From: Toxoplasma gondii ME49
Lineage: Eukaryota > Apicomplexa > Conoidasida > Eucoccidiorida > Sarcocystidae
DNA length: 64,000 bases
Assembly: GCF_000006565.2 (NCBI RefSeq)
Contig: NC_031478.1
Coordinates: 5,790,212 to 5,854,211 of the forward strand
Reading direction: 5' to 3'
The position numbers and the translations under genes were made by a program. Under the pieces are notes generated by a model. That model searched no databases, was not told the origin of the DNA, and saw only the letters and a program-made list of their open reading frames with translations. Positions 18,097 to 29,300 of the stretch are shown here, in pieces (within the stretch, counting starts at the first letter, position 1; each line of letters starts with the position of its first letter).

Positions 18097-20231
18097 ATGG
18101 CGCCTGGCCGAACAACAGGCAGTTCTGGGTTCTGGTCTCACCTCAGGCGGGCGGCTGTCGAGAAACCTGCGGCCGGAAAGAGCGCCTCTTTCCTCTGTGT
18201 CGTCCTTTTCCTCTGCGTTTTCCTCCCTCACTCCACAGAGGCTGTTCTCTTCGAGGTTCCAGGAAGCGGACGCGAGTGCTTCTTTGTCCCGATCAACGCT
18301 CCACGCATGAACATCAATGGGTACGCGGCCGGAGCCGATCTCAGAGACCGCTGACGAGAAGGGCGAACAACGGCAAACTGGGCAAATACGCATACGTTTC
18401 CGTAGACATCTTCACACGTACACCTTTATAAAGATATGCATATAGATCTGCATATATATATATATATATATATATATAGATTTATACATATATATATATA
18501 TATATATTCCTGCGTGGCATTCAGGGGACGTCCGTGTGTTTAGGAGTGTACGTACGCTTGTGTGCGGACTCGTCGATGCATGTTTGAGCGCGCTTTATTT
18601 TCTTGAGAGGGAAGGAAAACAGACTTTGGCAGACAGGCACCGTGAACCCGGTGTGGGGAGAGTGCATGGGAAAGGCGCTCTGTGCTGCGCTCGTCCTTAT
18701 CGCTGTTGATCTCTTCTGCTTTGTTCTTCTCTCTGCTTCTCTCAGTCGCTATGAATCTTTCAGAGGAAGCGACCGCGTTCGCGTTAGCGTCGAGGGCCCT
18801 GTCGTGCCACCGGATCCTGATCACCCGAAACCTCAAATCAAAAGCCAAGTGCTCTTCTCCTCCGGGAAGGAAAGCTCTGCATTCAATGTCCAAGTAAGTC
18901 GACTTAAATGCTGTCTCTCGTCCATAGACATGCATTTCAACTTATTCACGCATTTGTGCAAAATCCTTGTGTTCTGCTCAGATGTGTGTCTCTATGGACA
19001 GAGTGCTGTTTTGTCGCCAGTAGACCGGCGTCCATTTGTTTGCGCTTTCACTGGAGGCCAGCGTCTCGTCCAGCGCATGCGAGGCGACTTGGTCGAAGGG
19101 TCTCAAATCGCCGCGTCCGCCTCCCGAAGAGCTCTCCCCCTTCCCGGTCTGTGTCGGGTGTACAGACAGCCTGTGGAATGTGTCGGGTGTACAGACAGCC
19201 TGTGGACTGTGTCGGGTGCCCCGTTTTCCCGTTTCTGCAGCTTCCGTCTACGGGCTACTTCAAGCTCTGCGTCGCGAATACTTTGACGTATGCCCAGACG
19301 GTGACTCTCAACTTCCATGTTGCTCCGACGGCTGTGGACGACGCGCGCGAGCAGCCAGACACTTCCAAGCGTCCGCCCGACGTCAATCAGCTGGTGATGA
19401 GCAGCCACACGGAGGAGCTGAAGAATCTCTCCGATAGAGTTCTCGACATGGTGAGAGTTGTTCTTCACAGGGCCGTTCATCTCTCCGGGAAGTCTGGACG
19501 AAGGCAGACACCGCACGTGGATGCACACCGCGAGGAGAGAACTCCGGGGTAGAAGCTGAACTCTGGAAGGGAGAGACCTCGACGCAGAACAAGGAAGGCC
19601 TGCTTTTTGAACAGCAGAGAAGATTTGGGCTGTCGAGGGGAGGCTCTGGAGAGAGGCGAAACCGGAGATTTGTAGCAGAAAGAGACAAAGATATGCCACG
19701 ACTCTACAGAGCTGTCGCGCGCGAGAGGACTCGGGGAGACGTCGCCATGCATTCATCTGACGCGTCTTAGCCGCGTTTGCTCTAGCGAGACTCTTAGATT
19801 GGTCAAGGAAAACGCGCAGGTCGTTTCCTCTATCAACAAGAAGGGCACTGTCCGCGAGTAGTCGTGGCGAGTCAAACGCGCATTCACCTGTTTCTGTCTC
19901 CCACAAAAATGCAGATCTGACGCTTTGGCGCACCCCTTTGCGAGTTTCTTCTGAATTCAGGGGAACAGCGCTGAACTGGCTGCTTTCGACGCGTTTTCTG
20001 AAGAGGACTGTTCTGGCGGAACTCCGTTTTTTCTGATGTTTTCAGGCTAACGGCCTCTTCGAGCAACAGTCGAACTCCCTTGCCCGCATGTCCGTCCACG
20101 AACAGCTAGGCACTTCGACGCGCAATCGCGCGAGTCTCTGGAAGGTAGTCCAGATGTGCTCGCAAATAGTTCTTTCTCTTGTTCACATCTACGCCGTGAG
20201 GTCTCACTTCGAAGTGAAAACCATTGTGTGA
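18097..20231 (+). CDS. emp24/gp25L/p24 family cargo receptor (TMED-like)
   Basis: Type I membrane protein of the early secretory pathway; p24 proteins pack cargo into COPII and COPI vesicles between ER and Golgi. Four phase-consistent exons (18097-18320, 18746-18893, 19241-19450, 20046-20231) give 255 residues, close to the usual 200-230 plus a longer N-terminus. The start at 18097 has the good context AAGATGG. A hydrophobic signal sequence (FLCVVLFLCVFLPHSTEA, residues about 30-48) is followed by a GOLD domain starting VLFEVPGSGRECFF; the two cysteines expected to pair are in RECFF and FKLCVAN. A coiled-coil stretch (HTEELKNLSDRVLDM and the start of exon 4) leads to one membrane helix (QMCSQIVLSLVHIYAV) and a short tail ending HFEVKTIV, which keeps the aromatic and C-terminal hydrophobic residues used for coat binding. 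The subfamily (alpha to delta) is not clear by eye. Confidence 0.93.
18451..18510. repeat. (TA)n microsatellite in p24 intron 1
   Basis: Two TA runs interrupted by GATTTATACA. Confidence 0.85.
19150..19218. repeat. 29-bp-period tandem repeat in p24 intron 2
   Basis: A 28-bp unit beginning TGTGTCGGGTGTACAGACAG occurs at 19150-19177 and 19179-19206, with an 11-bp partial third copy at 19208-19218, just 22 bp before the acceptor of exon 3. Each full copy contains GGTGTACAGACA, a relative of the palindromic element found elsewhere. Confidence 0.9.
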
Positions 20232-23200
20232 GGCCGACGTCGAGAAGGCGCCCGCTGGTGTACGTACACCGTGGCTGTTGCTTCCGCTGTGTCGGCCGAG
20301 TCCACTTGCGCAGGGGCTTCGCTGATCTCCGAAAAAGGACGCACTCGGACTCGGTGGTGGAGCCTGGGCGCCACTGTATGTACATCGGAGTCGAGACTGA
20401 CCCTCTTCGCCGACGCTGAGACGGTCTTCTGTCGGCCAGCGTTTGGAAGAATAGGGAAAGCGAGGGGTCCTAAGAGAAGAAGCATGGACTTTTTTTAGAG
20501 AGAAAACCTGCCTAGAGAAGGCAACTGAGACAAAGAACGGGTGCGTTCCTCTCTTTGTCACTGGGCGATGTCTCATCACTCTCCCACAGGGGAGGCTCTC
20601 ACACTGGTTTTCCTTTGATGAAAACACGAGAACAAGCTTGAGGTGAAGCCTTCAATGAGGAAGAGACTGCAGAGATCTGCAGGGAGAGATGTTCCCAGGG
20701 GGGCTGTGCGACCGACACCTATCAGAGAAACTGGAGCTAGAGGCCCTGTGAGACACTGCAAATTGAAATTTTTAGCTTCCCCGCATTCTTCGCCGAGCGT
20801 CACTCCTCACAGACACGATCCTCACCCCGTTGTTGTGTCTGCAAGTTTCCGAAGTGTTTGTCTATCATAGTTAATTGGAGTGATCTTACAAGCGGCTTTG
20901 CGTTTGATGGAACCATCACATCCAGGTAACTCAAAAATACCAGTCAGCCGGTTCGTCACCCCACTTCACCTCGTACCTGAATGGTATTTTCTAGCATATT
21001 TTGCGGTGTTGGAAGTAATTGCTGCCAAAATCGGTAGCTTCAATTGAAAACAGTCCAGTTTGGAGGAGGCGCGCTTCCCAGCAGCAGCCCGATTCTATCG
21101 TGTCGTCGAACTTTTCGGACTCAGGGACACAGACTTTCATAGGCGAGATCGAGTCTCTCTTTTTTGTGGGAGGAAACGGAACTGAATTTCGTTCCGAATA
21201 GGCTGAAGTGTTGATCAGTTGAAACACCTGCTTTTCGACTGAAGGGTCCCTTGCAATTTCTGGGGAGCTGCGTCTCTAAATACAAAGCCAGGAAGCGACA
21301 CGGACACAGAGACTCTGTTACGACTTGTCTGAGTGGATAGGAACGGGCTAGAGACGAGCAGTCCTCGACTAAAACTGGAGGGTTTCACAGAGTGAATTAA
21401 AAACATATATGCACCCCATATAATAGGCTGGGACGAAGAACTCGGCCTATTGCCTCGCGGAGCTTCACAGGAAATTCTCTGTCATAACTGGAGTCCGTGA
21501 AAGACTCCTGCGACACAGGGTAGACTGGCGTGTGTCACAGCTCGAAGAGTAGATGTGTCGTCAAAAAAGTCCGCTGATTCCGAAGCCTCACGACGGTAAG
21601 CACGGACTGCAGAAAAGAAGACTCCGCTGCTATCTTCGCGGTGGATCTGGAGGAGAGCCACGGAGAGAGTACTGCAGTCCTGAGACGTTGTAGAGGGAAA
21701 GCTGACACCTTCACAGAAAGAAAAGCGCTCTGTACGAAGAAAGCGGGAAGTATCTCGGAAAAAAATGAGGAACCGAGCATCCTGTAGACTCTTCTCCTCC
21801 TGGCTCTCCTCCATCAGCAGCCCAGCCCCCCTGCGTGCGTCAGGTTTCCAGCAGACTTGCCACCGGATTTACGGTATCTCCGACCGATCGGCGGAAAAGT
21901 ACGTTCGTTCGATTAGGCGCAGCTTCATTTCCAATGTGGCTGGCAGACGCTGTTTTTGTGGCTTCTCCTCGCGCTCGAAACACGGGGCGGGCGTCTTTGC
22001 GCATGCAGGATGAGCCTTGGACCTTCTTTTCGTGGAGGCAGAAGCGAGGCCGCTGGCGTGTCTAGCGTTTTTCGCGACTCTTGGAAAACGACACCGCGCT
22101 TCGTCGAGCTTTCTTCTTCTGAAGTCGACTGCGTTCCTTCACCTTCTTTCCCGCGAGAGGTGCTGCGCCTTTAAAACGCGCTCGGAAACCCAGCTTTCTG
22201 ACGGTCATCGAGCTGGAGTCGATGCTCTCTTGACTGGGTGTCGGAATGCTGAAAAGCGCCTCGGTTCGCGGGCAACTCAGCGACGCTTTTTGCGTTCTCA
22301 GAGCGCCTTTTCCTTCCTTCGAATCCACGAACCGACGTGAGTGGACTCCACGCGAACGAATGTCTTTCTTCGACTTCTTCCCCCCTGCCCTTGCGGGAAA
22401 GACACCGCTCCTCCGCTGGACGTCCATCCCAGCGAGTCCCCAATTTCGACGGATACCGTTCGCAGGCGGTTTCTCTGCGCCCTGAACGCGACTCGTTCGT
22501 TCCTGCAGACGAACAACACTCATCGCAGGCTTCGTTTCTCCAGAAAATTGGCGCTTCTTTCTTCCTCGTTCTCCCCCCTCTGCGAGTCCAGGTAGAAGCG
22601 CCGCACGCAGAGCAATCGGAAGCAGTCCGCTGGGGTGAAGCTCGACAGGCATCACGACTTCGTTCTTTCTCGTAACGTGAGTTTCTCCGCAGCGTTGGTT
22701 AGATTGTGGAACTCCGCCGCCGTCTCGACCGGAATGTTCTTCCGCGAGCCTGTCACTTCTCTAGGCTGTCGAGTTTTCTTCCGTTTGCTTTCCGATTGCT
22801 CTGCGGTCTCTTCCCCGTCGGAACTTCGTCTTCCTGCAGAGGCGGAACCTCGTGACTCCGCGCGGTCAGCCTCAGACGACGGCCCGTTCTCTCTCGTTTC
22901 TCCAGTTCCCTCTGCTGTCCGTTGGTGATGCTTCAGAAGAGTCGGCGAGTCGAGTTTCAGATGATCCCCGATACACTGAGTGCCCTTTCGAGTCCGTAGG
23001 ACAAGGGTGAGCGTCTCATTTTTGTCTTTTCTGGAACCTCTGTCTCCGTGGAAAACCGGATTCTACTGCGCGCCTCGGCGGTGCCCGCCACAGAGGGGAA
23101 CGTGTTGTGCGCGTCGTCTGTGGAGGCGTGAGGTGTCTGGACAGCTGGCGGCCCGAGGAGAGAAGGGGGACGCCAGTTTCGCCTTTTTCCAGCGGGCCTC

Positions 23201-23242
23201 ATTTCTGCCCTCCAAACCGTGTTCAGATCCCCAAGTTTCGCC
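20232..23242. other. p24 3' UTR, spacer and CCDC124 5' region
   Basis: Two palindromic elements lie just after the p24 stop codon (20257-20270 and a degenerate copy near 20374). From about 22.0 kb the plus strand becomes pyrimidine-rich, as expected of a 5' UTR. Several frames of 60-200 codons are open on both strands from 21.5 to 23.2 kb, but they overlap each other and show no domain. I call no gene. Confidence 0.6.
20257..20270. repeat. Perfect palindrome GGTGTACGTACACC
   Basis: It starts 26 bp after the p24 stop codon, presumably in the 3' UTR. A degenerate copy, CTGTATGTACATC, follows at 20374-20386. Confidence 0.75.
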
Positions 23243-26200
23243 ATGGCGCCTTCCACGAATCAACGCGCCGTCGAGGCGCGAGAACGCAAAGCTGCTGCAG
23301 CCGCTGAGGCTGCTCGGATAAAACTGGAAGAGGCGGAGAGAAAGAGCTGGGAAGACAACGACAAAGCGCTCGCGCGAAAGGCTGAGCGAAAGGTGAGTTC
23401 TGCGGACCGGAGCACAGAGGTGAGAGATTCGCGTTTGACAGACGTCACGTGACGGACGAGCGCTGCATCGCCTTTTTTGTTTTTCACCCCACTGACAAGA
23501 CTCCGGAAACCAGTGCATCTTTTCCGGCTCTCCAAACTGCCCAGTTGGAACTCCGGGCAACAATCGCGCCCGCGCATGCAGTCAAACTCGCACGTAGATA
23601 TGCAACTCGCTGAGTCTTAGAGGCTTTTCCGTCCAAAAGGAGTTGGTGCTGCAATCGCTGTCGGTGTACGGACACTTCACAGCATCACGCCGCAAACCAG
23701 GTTCCTCTGTTTCGGCATATATATATATATATATAAAGATATATATATATATATGCATATATATATATATGCATCGGTGGACAGCCCGGTTCTATTTGAC
23801 GACCTGTTAGGGGCGAAGAGTTGAGAAGACTTCGATCTGGGACGACGATTTCGACTCAGACGTTCAGTGGCTTTTCCTGTGTTTCTTTTTCGCGACAGGC
23901 GACAGCACAGCAGAAGGCTGAGGAACGTTTGCAGCACAAGGCCGAGCTGAGGCGGTTGGCGGCAGAGGAGGACGCCGCAGCTGCGAGAAACACACAGAAG
24001 AAGGTGAGACGAGTGCGTGTTTCCTTCGACTTTCTCTGGTTGCCTGTCGTCTCGTTTCTCTCTTCGCGTTCTCCACCTTCTCTCGCCGACTCTCTTTTCT
24101 GCGCTGTCGCTCTTCGCGCTTCGCTCTTTTTCACTGCAGGCCTCTCCTCCGAAGTTGACTCGTGCCCAGATTCAGCAGCGCGCGCTGCTCGCAGCCGCGC
24201 AGAAGAAGAAGGCCGCAGAGGTGAGTCCGCGCAGATGGACGGAGACGAGAGCGTTGGGTCGGAGAGAGAAGAAGCGAGCGTTTGAAGAGCCGAGTTCTTG
24301 CGCGCTGTCCAGGACATGCGAAGGTCGGGTGTGGCCAGAGAGAGCAAAGTGGAGACGGACGCGTCGAACAGCTGGGACTGTCAACGGCAGCCCCAGAGGC
24401 GTTGCTTTGTTTTCCAGACGGTGAACGAATGCATTTGTGTGTCATGGAAAAACTCGGAAGACCTTGCAGGCACATCGAAACGTCTCGAGCCTGTTGGACT
24501 GACGCTCGTCTGACTGCTCTTCGTGTTCTCGCAGGCGGAGACCAAAGGCGTTCCGGTGGACGGGGACATTCAACCCAACATCAATCACATCCTTCGCCAG
24601 CAAACGCTCGAGGCTCGCGAGGCCGGAATCGAGTTCGCGACAGGTCAGCAAAAGAAGTCTGTCGGCGAACGTTCTCCAGACGCGTGTTCTCTCTTCATCG
24701 CTGCGCACCGCGATGGCGAACTCGCACGGTGAACAGAGAGAGGTCGGCGGACTGTCACTGAGAGAGAAGCATCGAACTCATATGTGACGAAGAAAGAGAG
24801 AGAGAGAGTGAACTCTTGGGGAAGAAAGCGAACGATCGAGACTGTACGTGTGCGGAACTGTGCGATCGAGAAAGAATGCATTCGCGGTTCTGGGCGTCTT
24901 GGAGAGCCGTTGGCTTCTGCGCTCAGGTAGTCTTCTGGCGGTCGTGTTTCCCTGTCTCCTGCTTTTCCTCACTTGTCCGCCTTTTCGTTTCTCCACATTT
25001 TCGCAGCGACATCGATCGACGAGGCGCTGGCTGCGATGTCGCTGAGTGAGGGGGCGGACCGGCATCCGGAGAGGAGAGTGAAGGCGGTAGGCCGAGTGAA
25101 CGAAGTGACGAGAAACGATTTGTCTTCGAAAGAAGTCTTCTGGGAGGGCCGCACTAAGTGCACAGTCTTCCTGACTTGTCACTTTCGAGCGGCCTCTTCA
25201 TTGACGTCACGCAGCCGTCTCAAGATATTTCTCGCGCGCTGAACCGTTGCGAAAGTCTAAGAACGCTCACGCTGGGCTCGTCGCCTCCTCCTCATGTATG
25301 CTCGTCCCTCCACTTCTGTGCATTCGAAAGATACCTTTCTGTTCACCACAGACTTCTGTTTTTTATCTGGATATAGGGGTAGGTATATGAAATACGTATA
25401 GCTGTCTATGCGAATCATGCAGCTGTAGGCATTGCGCTTAGAGTTGCCGTTTTCAGGTCTGTTCAGTGCGCAGGCATGAGTCGTTTTTTGTTTTTGTGTC
25501 AGGCGTACAAGGCCTACGAGGAAATTTGGTTGCCACGTCTCAAGGCAGAGAATCCTTCTCTGAAGAGATCTCAGCTCATTGAGATGCTGTCCAAACAGGT
25601 ATGTTTATTTTTTGCGCTAACATTATGGAAATACTAACAGGTTAGGCTGTCTCTTTTTCCCCAGAACAGAGGTAGATTTCCGTGTTTCCTGTAGCCACTG
25701 AAGATGTGATTCGAAGACCACGAAGAGGTACAGGCGTTCCTGGAAGACGATGCGAGAGGAAGGGACAGCAGAGTTCTTTTTCAGTTTTCCCGCAACTCTG
25801 AATTTCCAGGCAAGTTTTGCGATTCAGGGCTCGACGATTGCCCTGCGAACTCGCAGGAAAGGCGAGCCTCAGACTCGTGCCTAGGTAGACTGAGGAAGAT
25901 TTTGGAAACCGTTACCGTCCGTGATCTACCTCTTGTCGCTGCAGAGTGGCGAAGGATCTGCACTCGATTCTGAGTCTAGACTCTATTACTGACACGTCTA
26001 TAGGTGACTCAAGATCTTGCTACTTGCCTCTTCGTGGGTGCCACGGTAGACTCTGTAAGACTTCGTTGAACCTGTAAAGACTTTTTTTCGCCTGTGTGTT
26101 GCAAGCAGATCTGGAGCTTCTCGGGTGACTTTGTCGGGGTTCGTCAGGCAATTGGGTCACTTTCTTATTTTGAGAGCTTTTAACGTGAAAAGCGAAAGAC

Positions 26201-26306
26201 GTTGCGTCGTTTCGATGGTTATGCTTTGCAGTGGAGAAAGGCTCCTGAGAATCCGATGAACCAAGCTGCGTTGGCAGCTGCCTCGTCGCCGACTGCGATT
26301 CCTTGA
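23243..26306 (+). CDS. CCDC124: CCDC124 / Lso2 family ribosome-associated protein
   Basis: Family members bind the intersubunit space of idle 80S ribosomes and promote recovery from stationary phase or stress (yeast Lso2, human CCDC124). Seven exons in phase (23243-23392, 23899-24003, 24140-24220, 24535-24643, 25007-25086, 25503-25598, 26232-26306) give 231 residues against 223 in human. The N-terminal half is a charged, Ala-rich coiled coil with the family's W-[KE]-D-[ND]-D motif (KSWEDNDKALARKAERK). The middle has KLTRAQIQ and NHILRQQ. The C-terminal half is nearly family consensus: SIDEALAAMSLSEGADRHPE, RRVKAAYKAYEE, LPRLKAENPSL and the end block WRKAPENPMNQAALA. The start at 23243 (GCCATGG context) gives the usual N-terminal length, although the human MPKKF opening is not conserved. 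Exons 1-4 and 6 end in phase 0 or 1 with clean GT-AG borders. Assignment is very secure. Confidence 0.95.
23717..23774. repeat. (TA)n microsatellite in CCDC124 intron 1
   Basis: TA runs interrupted by AAAG and GC. A degenerate palindromic element (GGTGTACGGACAC) lies 50 bp upstream at 23663. Confidence 0.85.
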
Positions 26307-29300
26307 TTCTTTTCAAGGCTTTCTGACAAAGGACTCCACTTTGTTTCTCCCCGGTGTTCGCTCTCTCCTCGGTCGGTTCTCCTCTCACGTCTCGCTCTCA
26401 GCTGCCGCCTTCTTCGGGAGAGTGTGCCTGCGAGAGCGTCTTCTTGGATCTCCACTAAACTGCACTTTGCCGTGTTTTCGGCGAAACCGACGCCCAGGCG
26501 GCTGTCTTCTGAAGCTGAGTTTGCCGACGCTCCGCAGTTGGAGTTGATTTTTTTCTCTGCGTTTTTGATTTGAGTTCCCCCACTGTGAACACCCACGGCC
26601 ACCGAATCTGGCGCAAGACGCTGCAAAAACTGTCCTTCAAGTCAGCTTGTTACGAGAGACACTTTTCAGGAGTCGAAAACCACAACTTGGTTGTCTCGAC
26701 GGTTTGCGATAGCACCCCAACACGGTAATCTTTGCACCGTGTAGCCTTGTCTCGTTCAAGTAGGGGGTCACTTTTCTTCCACGCTTCTTTCAGAAATATC
26801 TCGTCAAGATCCGAAAAGTCAAATCTTTCACCACAAAAACAAATCCCGGACCAGGTTGGGTAATGTATACTTATGTCCATTCAATCCACATACATATTGC
26901 ATGTCTTCATACGCAAGGATATGGCGGTTTTCAAGGGGGATTTCGTTGGATCCGTGACCCGAAGGTCAGTGGGTCTGCTTTGCTCGTCGTTTACAGATAA
27001 AACTGTATGCGGGATGCAGCTGAAGTGGGTAGTGAAACAGAAGTCCACAGCATGTAACCAAATGGATGTCTAAGTGCTTTGAGGCGATGAAAGACAAAAA
27101 GAATCCACGAGAAACGAGCGGAGAGTTGCGGGGTAGGAGTCCTCCGTTTACAGCGTGTCCCGTTGCATTCAGGAGCACCCCGTTAGATTCAAGAGTCTCT
27201 GTGTCCGCGAATCGCTCAAATCAACTCAAAAGCCGATCTGAGGCTCTTACTGGAGCCGGCAATCGAAGTTGCATTTCCTCGTCAAATGCGAATGGGAGCT
27301 GCAAAGCTTCCAATGATGGGGCAACTCGGCAAACTTGGGCACCCCGCCGGAGGAAAAGCCCGACATACTCGCTACACTCCGTTACACAGAACAGATCGGT
27401 TTTCTTTGGTTCAAGGAACAGGACTGTAGGTCAGAATTTACCCGCCAAAGGGGAGTGACAAAGTGACGTGTAAACTCGCATACAGAACGCAGCAAACTCC
27501 GAGACTACGAACTTACGATGCGGATTGTGACTCGGGTAAAAAGATGTTGGAAACGAAGTTCCCTACGATCGCTGTTTGCTGTACACCCCGCAGTGTTCTG
27601 CGTAAGACAACGAAAAGTGATGGACTTCAATAGCTTGCGACACTGAGGAGATTCCACGTCGGTTATGTTCTAGGCGTCATGAAAGAACTTGACACTCTGT
27701 TCTGAGTCCTCGCGGTAATCACAGGCAACAATTGACGGCAAGAGCATTCGTAAGTAACGCAGTGCCTGGTAAGATGAAAGTAAACAATGAGGTTTCCTCC
27801 TCAGCTACGGTATCTGCTCTGTTTCCGTACCCGATCTTGTAGTCCACAGTGACTAGGGAGGAACAGAACACAGGCGGTTGTGTCCATGCAATGTGTCAGG
27901 CAGCAACACACGCATCGGTCACGTCGTCGTTTTGTCGTGGCAACTTTTCCCAGAAAGATGCCAAGTTTACAGTTGCCCCTAGTCCACAGTGGAGGATGCA
28001 CTTCTCTGGTCGAGCACCGTTATTCTTTCACTCAGTTGACTAGTGTGGGGTTCGCCATTCTGAATTAAGCGGTCCCAATCCTAAGACAATGCCTCGAAGA
28101 ACATGAGGCAGATATTTGGAATCCGTTGTTAATATTCGGTGTACAGACAATAAAGTGCAGGATCACCCAGAAACTCATTCCTCCCGCGTGGTAGTACCGT
28201 AGGAATTCAGGGGTCGCGTTACCAGTTGGTAAACAAGTGCAAGACCGACAAGAATCCGATCCAAGCATTCTGTACAGACTGAGAATAAAAGGAAGACCAC
28301 CAAAGTGAATATCCTCTTGGGAACTGTCAAGTGCAGCAGTTGCCCACTTTGCCGCTGAACGTGGCTTGCGTTCTCGCTGCTCGTGCCACCGTCGTGTGAC
28401 AACTCGGCTTCCTGCGAATGTGTTCATTGTAAAACAACAACACGGAATAGATCCAAGGAAACTCTCGAAGAAGTGCTCTGCCCATTTCAACAAGTCAACG
28501 CACAGGCTTTGCAGATCGACACTTGATTCGTGGGGACGCCAGGTGAAAAGTAGATACTGTTTCTGTACAAAGGCCCGCGATCCACAAGTCGGCAGCACCT
28601 GTTGCATTATTCGCATTTTCTCGCAGAAATGAGGCACGTTCTCGAAATCTCTACTCTCAGCCGCTTCGAAAGATCTCGTGTACTTGTTGTTTTGACCTTT
28701 CTAAGGTCGCTGCACCATTCCAGAATAAGTCCGTCTCACTGGGAGCGCTGCGCTCGTTTGAAGTCCAGACGAAAAATTTTAATGGCTCTGAAGTTGTTAG
28801 GTCCCTACATGGCCACTCATAAAACAAAGCGAACAATAGATCTACGGGAGCCAACGCGATCCGGTTGTTGGGGAACATCTCCCGGCGTTGGAATGTTTCT
28901 GCACCGGGCAGGTAGACCCAAGTTCTTTGTGGCTGCTGGACACCGCCAAGCCAGTGGGGAAGTGCTTAAGGCAGCGAGACATGTCTGTCTTTCTAGAAGT
29001 AGATCCACTGATATACTTACTGCGCATCCTTGTCACCTCGAGGGCAAATCCGCGTCTTCCACCTTATCCCTACTCCAAGATGAGAGAGTCTGTTCACCGC
29101 CAAGCAGAAATGCTAGAAAGGGGAATTCGATACGGGTGCAGCTTCAACGAAGAGAGCTCGTTCCACTAGATTTAGACGCTATGTGGGGGTTATCAGACCT
29201 AATGCTACTCAACTGAATGCAATGCTATACAGGGCCATTGAACGGTGCGTTCGTCTCAGTGCTCGAGGCAGAGCACCGAATGTCTGCGGTCCCTGAAACT

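Noticed and set aside
28065..28637. 190-codon minus frame, as a gene
   Set aside because: Within the length expected by chance in several kb; no recognisable motif and no supporting exon.
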